From NCBI GenBank assembly GCA_036383515.1, contig DASVOE010000072.1, positions 51,128 to 115,127 of the forward strand: a DNA stretch of 64,000 nt, read 5' to 3'. Below, piece by piece: positions 32,346 to 41,050 of the stretch (positions are counted from its first letter, which is position 1; the number at the start of each line of letters is the position of its first letter). Source of the stretch: CADEDV01 sp036383515 (GTDB lineage Bacteria > Bacteroidota > Bacteroidia > Chitinophagales > Chitinophagaceae). Made by a program: the position numbers and the translations under genes. The notes under the pieces were generated by a model. It saw only the letters and a list, made by a program, of their open reading frames with translations. It was not told the DNA's origin and made no database searches.

Positions 32346-33836
32346 ATGACCATGAATTTTTGTGTGTTGGTAAAAATTGCCAAGCGGATGGTTTCCTTCT
32401 GGTATCAGACAGAAGGGAAAGCCTATACCGCATTGGTCATTAAAGATGCAAATGAAATACCCCTGTTCTTCTATGTAAATGGGAATGACTTTTTGTTTGG
32501 TGAAGTGGCAAGAGATCGCTTCTTCTCCAATGATCCCAATGCGTTTGGAAATTATTTCGAGATCGTAAAAGATCCATCGCTGCATTTTACGATCTCCGGT
32601 AATAAAAAACCTGTGAAGCAACTTTTCTACTATGGCATCGAGAAGTATTTATCTCATTTTATCAATACGGTATTATATAAAAGTGATTCCATTGAAACGT
32701 ACCGTAACCACTTTCCGCTTCGTTTCATATTTGAGCCGGATATTGAAGGAAAAGAAAAAGCATTGGTAGAGGATCTGTTTACCGATGCGGGGTACACCAA
32801 TGTGCAGCGGCTGGAATACAATGAATCACTGTTTGACGTATTGCAGCAAAAAAACGTAATTACGAATAAGGACTCTATTATTAAGCTTACCGGTATTGAC
32901 AACAACTTGTATGTAGAAGTTTACAAAGAACTGTCGGCCGGTCTCAGCATTCATACAAAAATAGAAGGACAGGGTTCAGATCCAAGGGTCAGCATTTTGG
33001 CCAACATGATCATTGAATATATCAGCTTGCAGAACCCTTTTTTATCCATTCATAAAGAAGCGGAGATCGCATGCATCTTACCCCAGGCCTCCATACTGCT
33101 GCAGAATATATCGCCAGTCATAAACGGCGAAGTGGAGTTGCTGGATGGCAGGAGCTATTATTTCAGCGTAAAGGAAAGAAACCTTAATGAACGGCTTTTA
33201 TTCTTATCCGGCGATAGCATTATATATAATGCCATTGACGATCTCATCAAAAGCTATGGTCTTACTGTGCAAACCACCATCATCCTGCTGGAAGGCGAAG
33301 AGATCAATACCGATTATTTTTCCAGGAGGTTATTAAAGAAATACCCGAATGTAAAGGGCATCGGCACATCGGATGACCTGGATGCAATGAAAGTGATCTT
33401 TACCCGGATAGCCGATTCCGGCTATAGGGTACGTACTGTTGTTCCAAATACTCCACCTGTGTTGCCAGGTAAAAAAACATCAACGGATCGAAAGGAAATC
33501 AGTACGCCTGGATTACCTCCTGTAAAAACAAAAGAGCCGGAGAAGCCGCCTGTAAAATTGCCACCCGCTTTGCCAGCAAAAAAGAATAATGAAATTATTC
33601 ATTCACCTCCCTTGCCATCCAATAACAACCTGAATACACTGGTGGGCAAAGTGGGTATTGTGACCTTACAATTATCACCCTCCGGGAAGATCATGATCGA
33701 TAACAAAACTTATGATGCCATTGCAGGAAAAAAAGAAATCAGCATCGGAACAAAAGTGAAAGTGCTTGGCATTATCGATAACAAATACCTGCAGGTACAG
33801 GAAACAGGATCACCTCCATTACCTCCTAAAAAATAG
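32346..33836 (+). CDS. Second actin/Hsp70-fold-like protein with proline-rich tail
   Basis: A 496-residue protein. The region ~1-350 has the alternating strand/helix pattern of an Hsp70/actin-like fold (residues 140-230: FIFEPDIEGKEKALVEDLFT, then DSIIKLTGIDNNLYVEVYKE in the place of phosphate-2, and TTIILLEGEEI). The key Gly-rich ATP loops are degenerate, so it may not hydrolyse ATP. Residues about 370-430 are a Pro/Lys-rich linker (PPVKLPPALPAKKN), followed by a small beta domain (about 430-490, VGKVGIVTLQLSPSGKIMID) that resembles a NfeD/OB-like end. It starts 1 bp after the 1292-aa gene. The assignment is structural guesswork. Confidence 0.6.
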   Translation: MTMNFCVLVKIAKRMVSFWYQTEGKAYTALVIKDANEIPLFFYVNGNDFLFGEVARDRFFSNDPNAFGNYFEIVKDPSLHFTISGNKKPVKQLFYYGIEKYLSHFINTVLYKSDSIETYRNHFPLRFIFEPDIEGKEKALVEDLFTDAGYTNVQRLEYNESLFDVLQQKNVITNKDSIIKLTGIDNNLYVEVYKELSAGLSIHTKIEGQGSDPRVSILANMIIEYISLQNPFLSIHKEAEIACILPQASILLQNISPVINGEVELLDGRSYYFSVKERNLNERLLFLSGDSIIYNAIDDLIKSYGLTVQTTIILLEGEEINTDYFSRRLLKKYPNVKGIGTSDDLDAMKVIFTRIADSGYRVRTVVPNTPPVLPGKKTSTDRKEISTPGLPPVKTKEPEKPPVKLPPALPAKKNNEIIHSPPLPSNNNLNTLVGKVGIVTLQLSPSGKIMIDNKTYDAIAGKKEISIGTKVKVLGIIDNKYLQVQETGSPPLPPKK

Positions 33837-33869
33837 TATTACTCATCAATAAAAATAAAAAATTCAATT

Positions 33870-34436
33870 ATGGCCATAACATTAGAAAAAAAGAAACCCA
33901 TTTCATTGGTAAAAGAAAAACCCGGAATGCAACAGATTATTGCCGGGCTTGGATGGGATGAAGCTACCATTAACGGTGTGCCGGTTGATTGTGATGTAAG
34001 TGTTTTCTTACTCGGCGCCAATGGTAAGCTGGTATCTGATGAACACTTCATTTTTTATAACAACCTCAAAAGTCCTGATGGTGCCGTGGCACATACGGGC
34101 GACAGCAGGGATGGCGATGGTGATGGAGATGATGAGTCGATCAAGATCGACCTTTCTAAAATTGACAGCCAGGTAGAGTTCTTATACTTTGCTATTACCA
34201 TTCATGAGTCGCCAACCCGTGGCCATCATTTCGGGAATGTAGAAAACTCATTCATCAAAATACGCAATGGGGCAGACAATGCCATCCTCTGCCAGTACCA
34301 GTTAAAAGAAAGTTTCGATGGACAGGATTCACTGATCATCGCTTCTATATCCCGTAATGGCGGGGCATGGAATGTGGAGGCATTAGGACAACCTTTCTCC
34401 GGCGGCCTGGCTACACTCATTGAATTGTATCAATAA
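33870..34436 (+). CDS. TerD-family protein (first copy)
   Basis: A 188-residue TerD domain. The typical start (KKPISLVKEKPGMQQIIAGL), a Ca-binding-like acidic strand (GDSRDGDGDGDDESIKIDLS), FAITIHESPTRGHHFGNVEN and the end GALGQP-like (NVEALGQPFSGGLATLIELY) all fit. TerD proteins bind calcium through such acidic clusters and take part in tellurite, phage and other envelope-stress responses. It is followed 11 bp later by a second TerD. Confidence 0.93.
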   Translation: MAITLEKKKPISLVKEKPGMQQIIAGLGWDEATINGVPVDCDVSVFLLGANGKLVSDEHFIFYNNLKSPDGAVAHTGDSRDGDGDGDDESIKIDLSKIDSQVEFLYFAITIHESPTRGHHFGNVENSFIKIRNGADNAILCQYQLKESFDGQDSLIIASISRNGGAWNVEALGQPFSGGLATLIELYQ

Positions 34437-34447
34437 AAATAAACAAC

Positions 34448-35101
34448 ATGGGAAGTTTTAATTTAAGTAAAGGAGAAAGATTCTCCTTATCCAAAGCGGC
34501 TCCGGGTTTATCAACTGTTCGTATAGGTATGGGGTGGAACCCCAATGAAGAACCTGGCGGGCCAGACTTTGATTTGGATGTATCTGCCTTTGCGATCAAC
34601 AGCAACTTCAAAATACCCTCCGACAGTTATTTTGTTTTTTATGGCCAGGTGCGTATGGGCAACTGCGTGGAAGATAAAACAGAGAAAGGACTGTTTCGCC
34701 CCATCACTGATGACCGATCTATTTTAGGTGCCATTGATGACCCCGATGGAAAGCGAAGCGATGGCGATGATGATGAAGATATCATCATTGATTTGACAAA
34801 AGTGAATGACAAGATCGAGCAGATCATCATCTGTGCATCCATCTGCAAATACCCGCATGATAATAAAAAAGACAGGAGAACATTAGAGCAAAACTTCGGC
34901 ATGGTCGACGATTGCTATATACGCATCGTGGATGAAACCACCGGCAACGAAATACTCCGCTACGACCTGGCAAAAGAATCAAACAACAATGATGCAATTG
35001 AATTTGGACGATTGTTCCGTGTGGGCAATTCCTGGGAATTTGAAGCAATGGGCAGGGCGCATACCGGCAGCCTGCAAACATTGGTAGACATGTACACTTA
35101 A
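34448..35101 (+). CDS. TerD-family protein (second copy)
   Basis: A 217-residue TerD paralogue with LSKAAPGLSTVRIGMGWNPN, the acidic DFDLDVSAFA strand, a second acidic cluster (KRSDGDDDEDIIIDLTKVND) and the C-terminal FEAMGRAHTGSLQTLVDMY. The first loop is longer than in its neighbour. Two TerD genes in tandem may form a hetero-oligomer or act on different partners. It is co-transcribed with the OmpA-like gene 22 bp downstream. Confidence 0.93.
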   Translation: MGSFNLSKGERFSLSKAAPGLSTVRIGMGWNPNEEPGGPDFDLDVSAFAINSNFKIPSDSYFVFYGQVRMGNCVEDKTEKGLFRPITDDRSILGAIDDPDGKRSDGDDDEDIIIDLTKVNDKIEQIIICASICKYPHDNKKDRRTLEQNFGMVDDCYIRIVDETTGNEILRYDLAKESNNNDAIEFGRLFRVGNSWEFEAMGRAHTGSLQTLVDMYT

Positions 35102-35123
35102 ATTTTACTAAAAACTAATCATC

Positions 35124-35861
35124 ATGGCATTCAATCTTGATAAAAACGATGGGGCGAAATCATCAACGAAATTTGATCTTTCAAAAAGCAATACGCCAGC
35201 TTCAACTGATACCACAGAGGGGAAACACAGATCGAAGACCCGGCTTTTTGTTTTACCCCTGTTATTGATTGCGGGTATAGCTGCATGGTACTTCCTGTCA
35301 AAATCCGGCCCCGGCAATAAGGATGGTATAACAGCCATAACAACTACCGATACAACTAATGCTGATCCTTCTGTTGAGCAAAATAAAATAAGCACATCGG
35401 TTGGAGATAGTTTGGCTGATGTAAAAAAAGAGAATACAGCCGGTTCAACTACTGCTGCAGCCGGTAATAACAATGCAGATGCTACGCCTGCTGCTACTAC
35501 CAATACCAGTGCTGTTACCAATTCAGGCTTCAACAACAAAGTGCCTGCAACATTTTCGAAAGGATCTACTTCAATCGGCAATCTCGATCGGTCTTTACTG
35601 AAAGAGATCATCAACTTCCTGGAGAAAAATTCTGCAGCAGTCATTACAGTGAATGGTTATGCAAGCAGCGAAGGCGAACTGGCATTTAATCAACAGATCT
35701 CCCAATCAAGAGCCAATGCTTTTAAAAACTACCTGCTGTCAAAAGGTATTGATGCAGGCAGGATCAAGGCGTATGGAAAAGGTATTGACAATCCTGTTGG
35801 CTCCAACGACACAGAGAATGGGCGTATAAAAAACAGGCGGGTAGAAATAGTATTCCAGTAA
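35124..35861 (+). CDS. Membrane-anchored OmpA-like peptidoglycan-binding protein
   Basis: Residues 1-45 are a cytosolic tail whose first residues (MAFNLDKNDGAKSSTKFDLS) look TerD-leader-like. One span follows (about 46-62, RLFVLPLLLIAGIAAWYFL), then a Thr/Ala/Asn-rich periplasmic linker and the C-terminal OmpA domain (NGYASSEGELAFNQQISQSR … KAYGKGIDNPVGSNDTENGR … NRRVEIVF). The OmpA domain binds peptidoglycan. The protein therefore links the cytoplasmic Ter/cytoskeleton-like proteins to the cell wall. Confidence 0.85.
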   Translation: MAFNLDKNDGAKSSTKFDLSKSNTPASTDTTEGKHRSKTRLFVLPLLLIAGIAAWYFLSKSGPGNKDGITAITTTDTTNADPSVEQNKISTSVGDSLADVKKENTAGSTTAAAGNNNADATPAATTNTSAVTNSGFNNKVPATFSKGSTSIGNLDRSLLKEIINFLEKNSAAVITVNGYASSEGELAFNQQISQSRANAFKNYLLSKGIDAGRIKAYGKGIDNPVGSNDTENGRIKNRRVEIVFQ

Positions 35862-35879
35862 TCACTAAACCAGGCATTC

Positions 35880-36080
35880 GTGGCAAAAAGGAAGAAGAAA
35901 AAAACACAGGGGCTGCAAACCATTCTTATTTACCTGGCAATACTATTTACTGCTGTTCTCTTTACAATAAAATTATTCTCACGGAGTGTTGGCTGGCTCG
36001 ATGTGTTTGCGCCGTTGCTGGTTGTATTCCTTATCATTTTTTTACTCTCCGTTTTAAAGATCGCAGCTAAAAAGCTGTAG
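35880..36080 (+). CDS. Small two-span membrane protein
   Basis: A 66-residue protein that starts with GTG at 35880, followed by MAKRKKKKTQGLQTILIYLA. It has a basic N-terminus and two predicted spans (about 13-29 and 38-58). No family recognised. It lies between the OmpA-like and TerC genes with gaps of 18 and 14 bp, so it is part of the operon. Confidence 0.6.
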   Translation: MAKRKKKKTQGLQTILIYLAILFTAVLFTIKLFSRSVGWLDVFAPLLVVFLIIFLLSVLKIAAKKL

Positions 36081-36094
36081 CTAAATAAAAGATC

Positions 36095-36883
36095 ATGAAC
36101 GAACTACTTCAACAAATAAGTATTCTCTGGGAAGATATTGTAAGCCATCCCGGGGCATCCCTGGCTATCATTGGCAACCTTATTATTATTGAAAGCCTGT
36201 TGTCTGTTGACAATGCGGCCGTACTTGCTACCATGGTGATGGACCTGCCTGAAAAGCAACGAAACAAAGCATTGAAATACGGCATTTGGGGTGCCTACAT
36301 CTTCAGGGGATTGGCGATGATATTTGCTGCTGTTCTGATAAAGATCTGGTGGCTGAAACCGGTAGGTGGTCTGTATCTTTTGTACCTGGTGTATGATTGG
36401 TACAAAGGCAAACAAACAGAAACGAAGGAAGATGACTTTATCGATAAAAAAAGCAACTGGTTGTACAGGGTCACTGTTGGTTCGTTGGGAAACTTCTGGG
36501 CCACGGTGTGCCTGGTAGAGTTGATGGATATGGCCTTCTCTATTGACAATGTATTTGCTGCCGTTGCTTTTACGCCCAATATTATCCTCGTTTGCATTGG
36601 TGTGTTTATCGGCATACTCGCCATGCGATTTATTGCCCAGTGGTTCGTGAGGCTGATGAGTAAATATACATTCCTTGAAACAGCCGCCTTTATTGTGATT
36701 GGTATCCTGGGCATGAAGCTGCTGCTCTCCCTGTTCGAACATTTCTATCCCGACATGCCCATCAGTGTTTTTCTAAAAAGCCATGCGGCTGATATCGGCG
36801 TATCGATATTAACGGTTGCTATTTTCTTCATCCCCATTATAACGAGCTGGCTGCTGAACTGGCCAAAAAAACATGAAGCATAA
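36095..36883 (+). CDS. terC: TerC-family integral membrane protein
   Basis: A 262-residue polytopic membrane protein with about seven spans. It shows the TerC/DUF475-type signatures: IESLLSVDNAAVLATMVMDL near residue 32 and a second acidic span pair, VELMDMAFSIDNVFAAVAFT near residue 148. The conserved Asp residues within the spans (DNAA, DMAFSIDN) are thought to bind or transport metal ions. TerC is implicated in metal homeostasis, including manganese export, and in Ter stress complexes with TerB. Its stop region overlaps the next gene by 11 bp. Confidence 0.9.
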   Translation: MNELLQQISILWEDIVSHPGASLAIIGNLIIIESLLSVDNAAVLATMVMDLPEKQRNKALKYGIWGAYIFRGLAMIFAAVLIKIWWLKPVGGLYLLYLVYDWYKGKQTETKEDDFIDKKSNWLYRVTVGSLGNFWATVCLVELMDMAFSIDNVFAAVAFTPNIILVCIGVFIGILAMRFIAQWFVRLMSKYTFLETAAFIVIGILGMKLLLSLFEHFYPDMPISVFLKSHAADIGVSILTVAIFFIPIITSWLLNWPKKHEA

Positions 36884-37421
36884 TTTGAAACAAACGACTA
36901 CCCCGTTACTCTTTTTTCTTTTGTATGTGTTGTTGTTAAGCTGCAATCAACAAAAACACAAGAAGAAGGACCAACCCAATTCGTATGCAGCAAGTGCAAA
37001 TTCAGGTGAGGAAAAACCGGGAGATGGTAAAGTGATCAGGATAAAAGACGGCGACACATTTGTGTTGCTGATAAATGGTAAAGAACAGGTGCTGAGATTA
37101 GCTCATATCGATTGTCCTGAAAAAAAACAAGCTTTTGCCGGCAACGCAAAGCAGTTTGCTTCAGATCTATGCCTCGCCAAATATGTAACGCTTATTCACA
37201 ACAATAAATACGACCGGGATAAACGCCTGATCGCCGAAGTACTATTACCGGATGGCAGGAATGTAAATAAGGAAATGGTAAGGAATGGATTTGCCTGGCA
37301 TTTTAAGAAGTATTCTAATAGCAATGAATATGCGCAATTGGAAATGGAAGCCAAAGCCAATAAGCGGGGGCTATGGATCGACCCCGATCCCATTGCACCG
37401 TGGAGCTGGAGAAAACAGTAA
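36873..37421 (+). CDS. Secreted thermonuclease-family (SNase-like) lipoprotein
   Basis: A 182-residue protein with an N-terminal lipoprotein-type signal (PLLFFLLYVLLLSC, cysteine near 25) and an SNase fold from about residue 50. It shows VIRIKDGDTFVLLINGKEQ, RLAHIDCPEKKQAFAGN, the catalytic Arg segment KYDRDKRLIAEVLLPDGRN and the end ANKRGLWIDPDPIAPWSWR. SNases cut DNA and RNA with calcium. An exported nuclease within a stress or defence block might degrade incoming DNA, or recycle nucleic acid, at the cell surface. Confidence 0.88.
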   Translation: MKHNLKQTTTPLLFFLLYVLLLSCNQQKHKKKDQPNSYAASANSGEEKPGDGKVIRIKDGDTFVLLINGKEQVLRLAHIDCPEKKQAFAGNAKQFASDLCLAKYVTLIHNNKYDRDKRLIAEVLLPDGRNVNKEMVRNGFAWHFKKYSNSNEYAQLEMEAKANKRGLWIDPDPIAPWSWRKQ

Positions 37422-37430
37422 ACAATACCG

Positions 37431-37646
37431 ATGTCAAAACTTCTCATCATACTATTTATCACGATCCTCGGCAGCAGGAACGGCAACACGGTGTATCTCT
37501 GCAATGGTGCCAAATCGGAAGTGTATCATAAAATAAAAAACTGCCTGCTATTGAAGAAATGCAGTACGGCTATTGAAGCAGTTGATATTGCTACTGCAAA
37601 AAAAAGACAGAGGAGGGAATGCAAACATTGTTTTACAAAGAAATAA
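37431..37646 (+). CDS. Small secreted cysteine-containing peptide, 71 aa
   Basis: A short signal peptide (MSKLLIILFITILGS) is followed by a basic mature part, VYLCNGAKSEVYHKIKNCLL, with four further cysteines (CLLLKKCST, RRECKHCF) spaced C-x5-C…C-x2-C. It is probably disulfide-rich or metal-binding and exported. I do not know its family well. It starts 9 bp after the nuclease gene, and co-transcription is likely. Confidence 0.6.
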   Translation: MSKLLIILFITILGSRNGNTVYLCNGAKSEVYHKIKNCLLLKKCSTAIEAVDIATAKKRQRRECKHCFTKK

Positions 37647-37679
37647 GCCCCGGCCAATAACTGCAGCTTACACACAGCT

Positions 37680-38366
37680 ATGATAACAACAAAACAAAAC
37701 GAACCGGAACAACTCGGTTTTTTAAACCTGCTCATCATGGTACTTTCCATTTATGTGCTGGTTGCTTTATTGGTGGATACGTTTTTTAAGCTGCCAACGG
37801 AAGTATCGAGGATATTGAACATGGCCGACAATGCGATCTGCTTCGTGTTTCTATTGGACTTCGCTACCCGGTTTTACAAAGCAGAGCATAAACTAAAATT
37901 TATGCAATGGGGTTGGATCGACCTGGTATCCAGCATTCCCACACTCGACTTTATGCGGGCGGGGAGAATGTTGCGGCTGATACGGTTATTACGGATCTTA
38001 AGGGCCTTTCGTTCTACCAAACATTTGGTACATCATATTTTCAGGCGTAGAACACAGGGTGCTTTAACGGCGGCCGCTATTATTGCGGTATTGATGATCC
38101 TGTTTTCTTCCATCGCCATCTTACAGGTGGAAGTGGATGCCAACAGTAATATTAAAACGGCCGAAGATGCTACCTGGTGGGCTTACGTTACCATTACCAC
38201 GGTGGGCTATGGCGACAAATTTCCTGTTACCACCGAAGGCAGGATGATTGCTGCCTTATTGATGACCGTGGGTGTGGGGCTGTTTGGAACGTTTACGGCG
38301 TATTTGGCGAGCTGGTTTGTGGGGGAGGGGAAGAGGGAGCGGGAGGGTGAAAATGATGGGGGGTGA
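37680..38366 (+). CDS. Voltage-gated-type potassium channel
   Basis: A 228-residue six-span channel subunit. S4 carries regularly spaced arginines (RMLRLIRLLRILRAFRSTKH, about residues 103-122), a voltage-sensor pattern. The pore loop has the potassium selectivity filter TVGYGD near 177. No C-terminal RCK domain is present. At the 3' end the coding sequence becomes G-rich (EGKREREGENDGG). It is the last gene of the Ter-like block. K+ efflux could be an effector of the response, but this is an inference. Confidence 0.9.
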   Translation: MITTKQNEPEQLGFLNLLIMVLSIYVLVALLVDTFFKLPTEVSRILNMADNAICFVFLLDFATRFYKAEHKLKFMQWGWIDLVSSIPTLDFMRAGRMLRLIRLLRILRAFRSTKHLVHHIFRRRTQGALTAAAIIAVLMILFSSIAILQVEVDANSNIKTAEDATWWAYVTITTVGYGDKFPVTTEGRMIAALLMTVGVGLFGTFTAYLASWFVGEGKREREGENDGG

Positions 38367-38481
38367 ATGATGTTTGAGATGATTATGTATGGCTGACGTG
38401 GTGGGTTTGTAAATGGGATTTTTTGTTTCGTGTGTCCTGAACAAAGACCTAAAGGAAACGAACGATTTCATACTCTCTTTG

Positions 38482-38703
38482 TTAAACCTTATTAATAATC
38501 GTAATCTCTCTATCATGCAAACCAGCATATTTTATTGCCATCCCTAATAACATAAATTCATCCATCTGATAATCGGCGGCAAAGGCATCTTGATGAAAGA
38601 CAATTATTTCATCTTTTGTTGTTTTAATCATCTTAACAAAATCAGGTAATTCTTTCTCTACTGTTTCAACCATTTTCTGTTTATTGCTCTCTTTTTTACT
38701 CAC
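38482..38703 (-). CDS. Small conserved-looking hypothetical protein, 73 aa
   Basis: A small acidic protein that begins MSKKESNKQKMVETVEKELP and contains DEIIVFHQDAFAADYQMDEF and GMAIKYAGLHDREITII. No known domain. Its composition is clearly protein-like, and a GT-rich start region precedes it. It is separated from the DUF5677-like gene by 36 bp on the same strand and is probably part of that unit. Confidence 0.65.
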   Translation of the reverse strand: MSKKESNKQKMVETVEKELPDFVKMIKTTKDEIIVFHQDAFAADYQMDEFMLLGMAIKYAGLHDREITIINKV

Positions 38704-38739
38704 GGCTTATTGTGTTATAATTAATAAATGAATTTACTC

Positions 38740-39987
38740 TTACTTTAATATTTTTGATCTTAACATTTTAGTTAAACGGGAATGGACAAATGATTTACCT
38801 GGCTTTTCAATCATCAATAATAGATTGCAAATTTCTCTTGTAAAGAATTTTATATCTGCTTCGTTTTGCCTTTTGAACAACCCTAATTTTAATAAATCAT
38901 ACAGAAGAATTACGTTAACGTAATGAATGTAATAAAAAATCACGTTTTGACTACCGCTGTTGTTATGTGATAAATACCCATCCTTAAGGTAATGGTCAGC
39001 AATTCTAATATCAGGATGAACAAAAAATGAGAAGTATTGATACATGCTGTTATAAAATAGCATATTCTCATTGTTGAACTCTTTATCGAGCGCTGCCCTT
39101 TGTTTGTTATTGAGTATTTTGATTGTTTTTCCAGTGCCTTTTTCAATTATGACATCTTTCTCTAAATAATGTGTTTTTTCGTGAAGCCCAATTTTAGCTT
39201 GCAATTCATTTAGCAATTGGGTGGGGTTGTGTACGGCAGTTGTTATTTGTAAGTAATTTTCGTACATGGATCTTATAAGAGAAAATGCGTCCTCATTAAA
39301 ATTAGATGCGGTTAGGGCTCTCGAAGCTTTTAAAGATTTTAAATTTTTAGTGAGACAGAAAAGCACATAACTCTTTATGTCAATTGATTTATAAAGGTCA
39401 AGGTCACCTTTAAATTCATTTTCAGATTTGAAATGTAAAAGTGCATAGAGATAAATTAGCCTAACTACCCAGTCTTCCAATTCTTCAAAATAATAGACAA
39501 GGGGATCAACTTCTTTTTTTATTTTTCCAGACTCAATATCTCTATACTCTTTCTTTGCTAGATTCCAGGCTTTAATGTCTTTTTCTGGAGCATGTTTCCT
39601 GTTTTCTTTGGTAATCAGAAATCCAAGTTTTTTAGATGCATACAAATCCTCCTCGGGTATTCCGAATGCATACCTTAATATTTCCGTTGACTTTTCCCAC
39701 CTTTCCTCGTCCGAGTAGAGAAGCACTTCAAGGAAGAGGGGATCATCGTCAACTGCATCCCTTTTGAAAATTTGTTTAATTGAGTCAATTGCACCTAAAA
39801 ATGATTCCTCTATTTGAGGATTGATCGGCAAGGTCTTTACCAGATTATTTTCCCGGTCGTAAGAATATTTTATGCCCTTAAGCTCGCAGCAATCGCCATA
39901 TTTAAATCCAGAATCACAGGCACATAAACTATCTTTTCTTAGCTTTCGTCTTGTTTTGTTATTAGCAAGTAATCCAATTTCTTTCAT
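38740..39987 (-). CDS. DUF5677-like protein with N-terminal SEC-C zinc motif
   Basis: Residues 1-35 contain a SEC-C type zinc motif (LCACDSGFKYGDCCE, C-x-C…CC). The main part (about 150-400) is all-helical and resembles DUF5677, with LIRSMYENYLQITTA, an FFVHPDIRIADH motif and hydrophobic helices (IHYVNVILLYDLLKLGLF). These helical bundles are HEPN-like, although a canonical RxxxxH is not clear. It overlaps the upstream gene by 4 bp (ATGA at 39984-39987) and shares its style with it. It probably belongs to the defence island; its function is unknown. Confidence 0.7.
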   Translation of the reverse strand: MKEIGLLANNKTRRKLRKDSLCACDSGFKYGDCCELKGIKYSYDRENNLVKTLPINPQIEESFLGAIDSIKQIFKRDAVDDDPLFLEVLLYSDEERWEKSTEILRYAFGIPEEDLYASKKLGFLITKENRKHAPEKDIKAWNLAKKEYRDIESGKIKKEVDPLVYYFEELEDWVVRLIYLYALLHFKSENEFKGDLDLYKSIDIKSYVLFCLTKNLKSLKASRALTASNFNEDAFSLIRSMYENYLQITTAVHNPTQLLNELQAKIGLHEKTHYLEKDVIIEKGTGKTIKILNNKQRAALDKEFNNENMLFYNSMYQYFSFFVHPDIRIADHYLKDGYLSHNNSGSQNVIFYYIHYVNVILLYDLLKLGLFKRQNEADIKFFTREICNLLLMIEKPGKSFVHSRLTKMLRSKILK

Positions 39988-40883
39988 ATACTATAAGTCT
40001 TTTTTATTGTATTTGCCATTCCATCAATATAATCTCTGACCATATAGGGCAACGTTTGAAACTCACTTTTGGCATTTTCATCCAAGATGCACATATCCCG
40101 AATAAATAAACAGGTTAGATAAATAGCCAGTTTAGTTATCGGTTTCGTGTATTTATCAGATATAGGTATGCCCCTCATTTGCTGAAAATGTTCTATAGCT
40201 AAGTAATTAGTGTGGGTGTGAATTGAGGTATATCTATAATTATTGGTAAAAGCTTTGATTCTGCAAGTATGTTTTATTAAATCGCTAATCTTTAGTGGGG
40301 TAATAGAACCGTTCTCATCAATTGTAAACCTCCAATTAAATTTTTCTTTACCACTCTTGTCAACTTTGTATATTTTATATAATTGCCTGGGGTCTAATGA
40401 TTGATAAAATGGTAAACTCTCAAACTCCTGGATTGTGTTCTCCAATATAAGTTTATCTTTTTCCAATATCTCTTTGGCACCTTCAAAATCAGATTCAGCA
40501 ATATCAAATTTTTGCTTTTCAAATAGGCCATCTATCTTCCATAATAAAAACCTGAACCATTGCTCTTCTGTCGTTTTTGATTCAATAAATATGTTGTTGA
40601 AAGTTGCATAGTTCTCCATCATGGCTCTAAAAGTGGAGTTGACAGTAAAAAGATCGTATCCTGTCATCTTTACTTTTTCGCCTGAATTCCTTAATTCAAT
40701 AATCCCTTTGGATAGGTGAAAAAAAGACGCCGAGTGTATGGCGAACTTATCAATGATTAAATTGGAATACTCAATTAATTCTGTGGCTGACGTTTTCTTT
40801 TTGGCTGTATAGAGAGTGCTTAGGGGCCCCAGCAATAAGTATTCGTAAAAGTCATCTAAATTCTCTTCAAAAAGATGTTTCAT
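39984..40883 (-). CDS. DUF5677-like helical protein
   Basis: A 299-residue mostly helical protein without signal or spans. The motif TFRAMMENYATFNNIFIESK is followed by IKAFTNNYRYTSIHTHTNYL, a pattern like the DUF5677 core, where a His-rich 'SIHTHTNY' segment is conserved. The C-terminal part (TKLAIYLTCLFIRDMCILDE) is hydrophobic and helical. It is coupled by a 4-bp overlap to the SEC-C gene. The two probably form a pair. It is separated from the HNH gene by 167 bp without a clear promoter. Confidence 0.65.
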   Translation of the reverse strand: MKHLFEENLDDFYEYLLLGPLSTLYTAKKKTSATELIEYSNLIIDKFAIHSASFFHLSKGIIELRNSGEKVKMTGYDLFTVNSTFRAMMENYATFNNIFIESKTTEEQWFRFLLWKIDGLFEKQKFDIAESDFEGAKEILEKDKLILENTIQEFESLPFYQSLDPRQLYKIYKVDKSGKEKFNWRFTIDENGSITPLKISDLIKHTCRIKAFTNNYRYTSIHTHTNYLAIEHFQQMRGIPISDKYTKPITKLAIYLTCLFIRDMCILDENAKSEFQTLPYMVRDYIDGMANTIKKTYSI

Positions 40884-41050
40884 CTTGTTTTGTATTAAAT
40901 CATCTTATTAGCGGAATAGCCCGACTTCTTATGTGCTTTTCAAATGTGCCCGAGCTAAGTCTATTTGGGCCGATTATGTTTAAGAAGTATAACCTGGCCC
41001 TTTCTAACGCCCCATTTTCTAGACGAATAGGGGAACTGAATGTTCAACAA

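Noticed and set aside
35108..35644. Minus-strand frame of 178 codons opposite the OmpA-like gene
   Set aside because: Antisense to a well-supported OmpA-domain gene; Val/Ala/Ser-rich mirror composition and no domain.
36104..36742. Long open frame on the minus strand opposite terC (212 codons)
   Set aside because: It is fully antisense to a clear TerC gene, His/Gln-rich in a way that mirrors the TerC codons, and has no recognisable domain.
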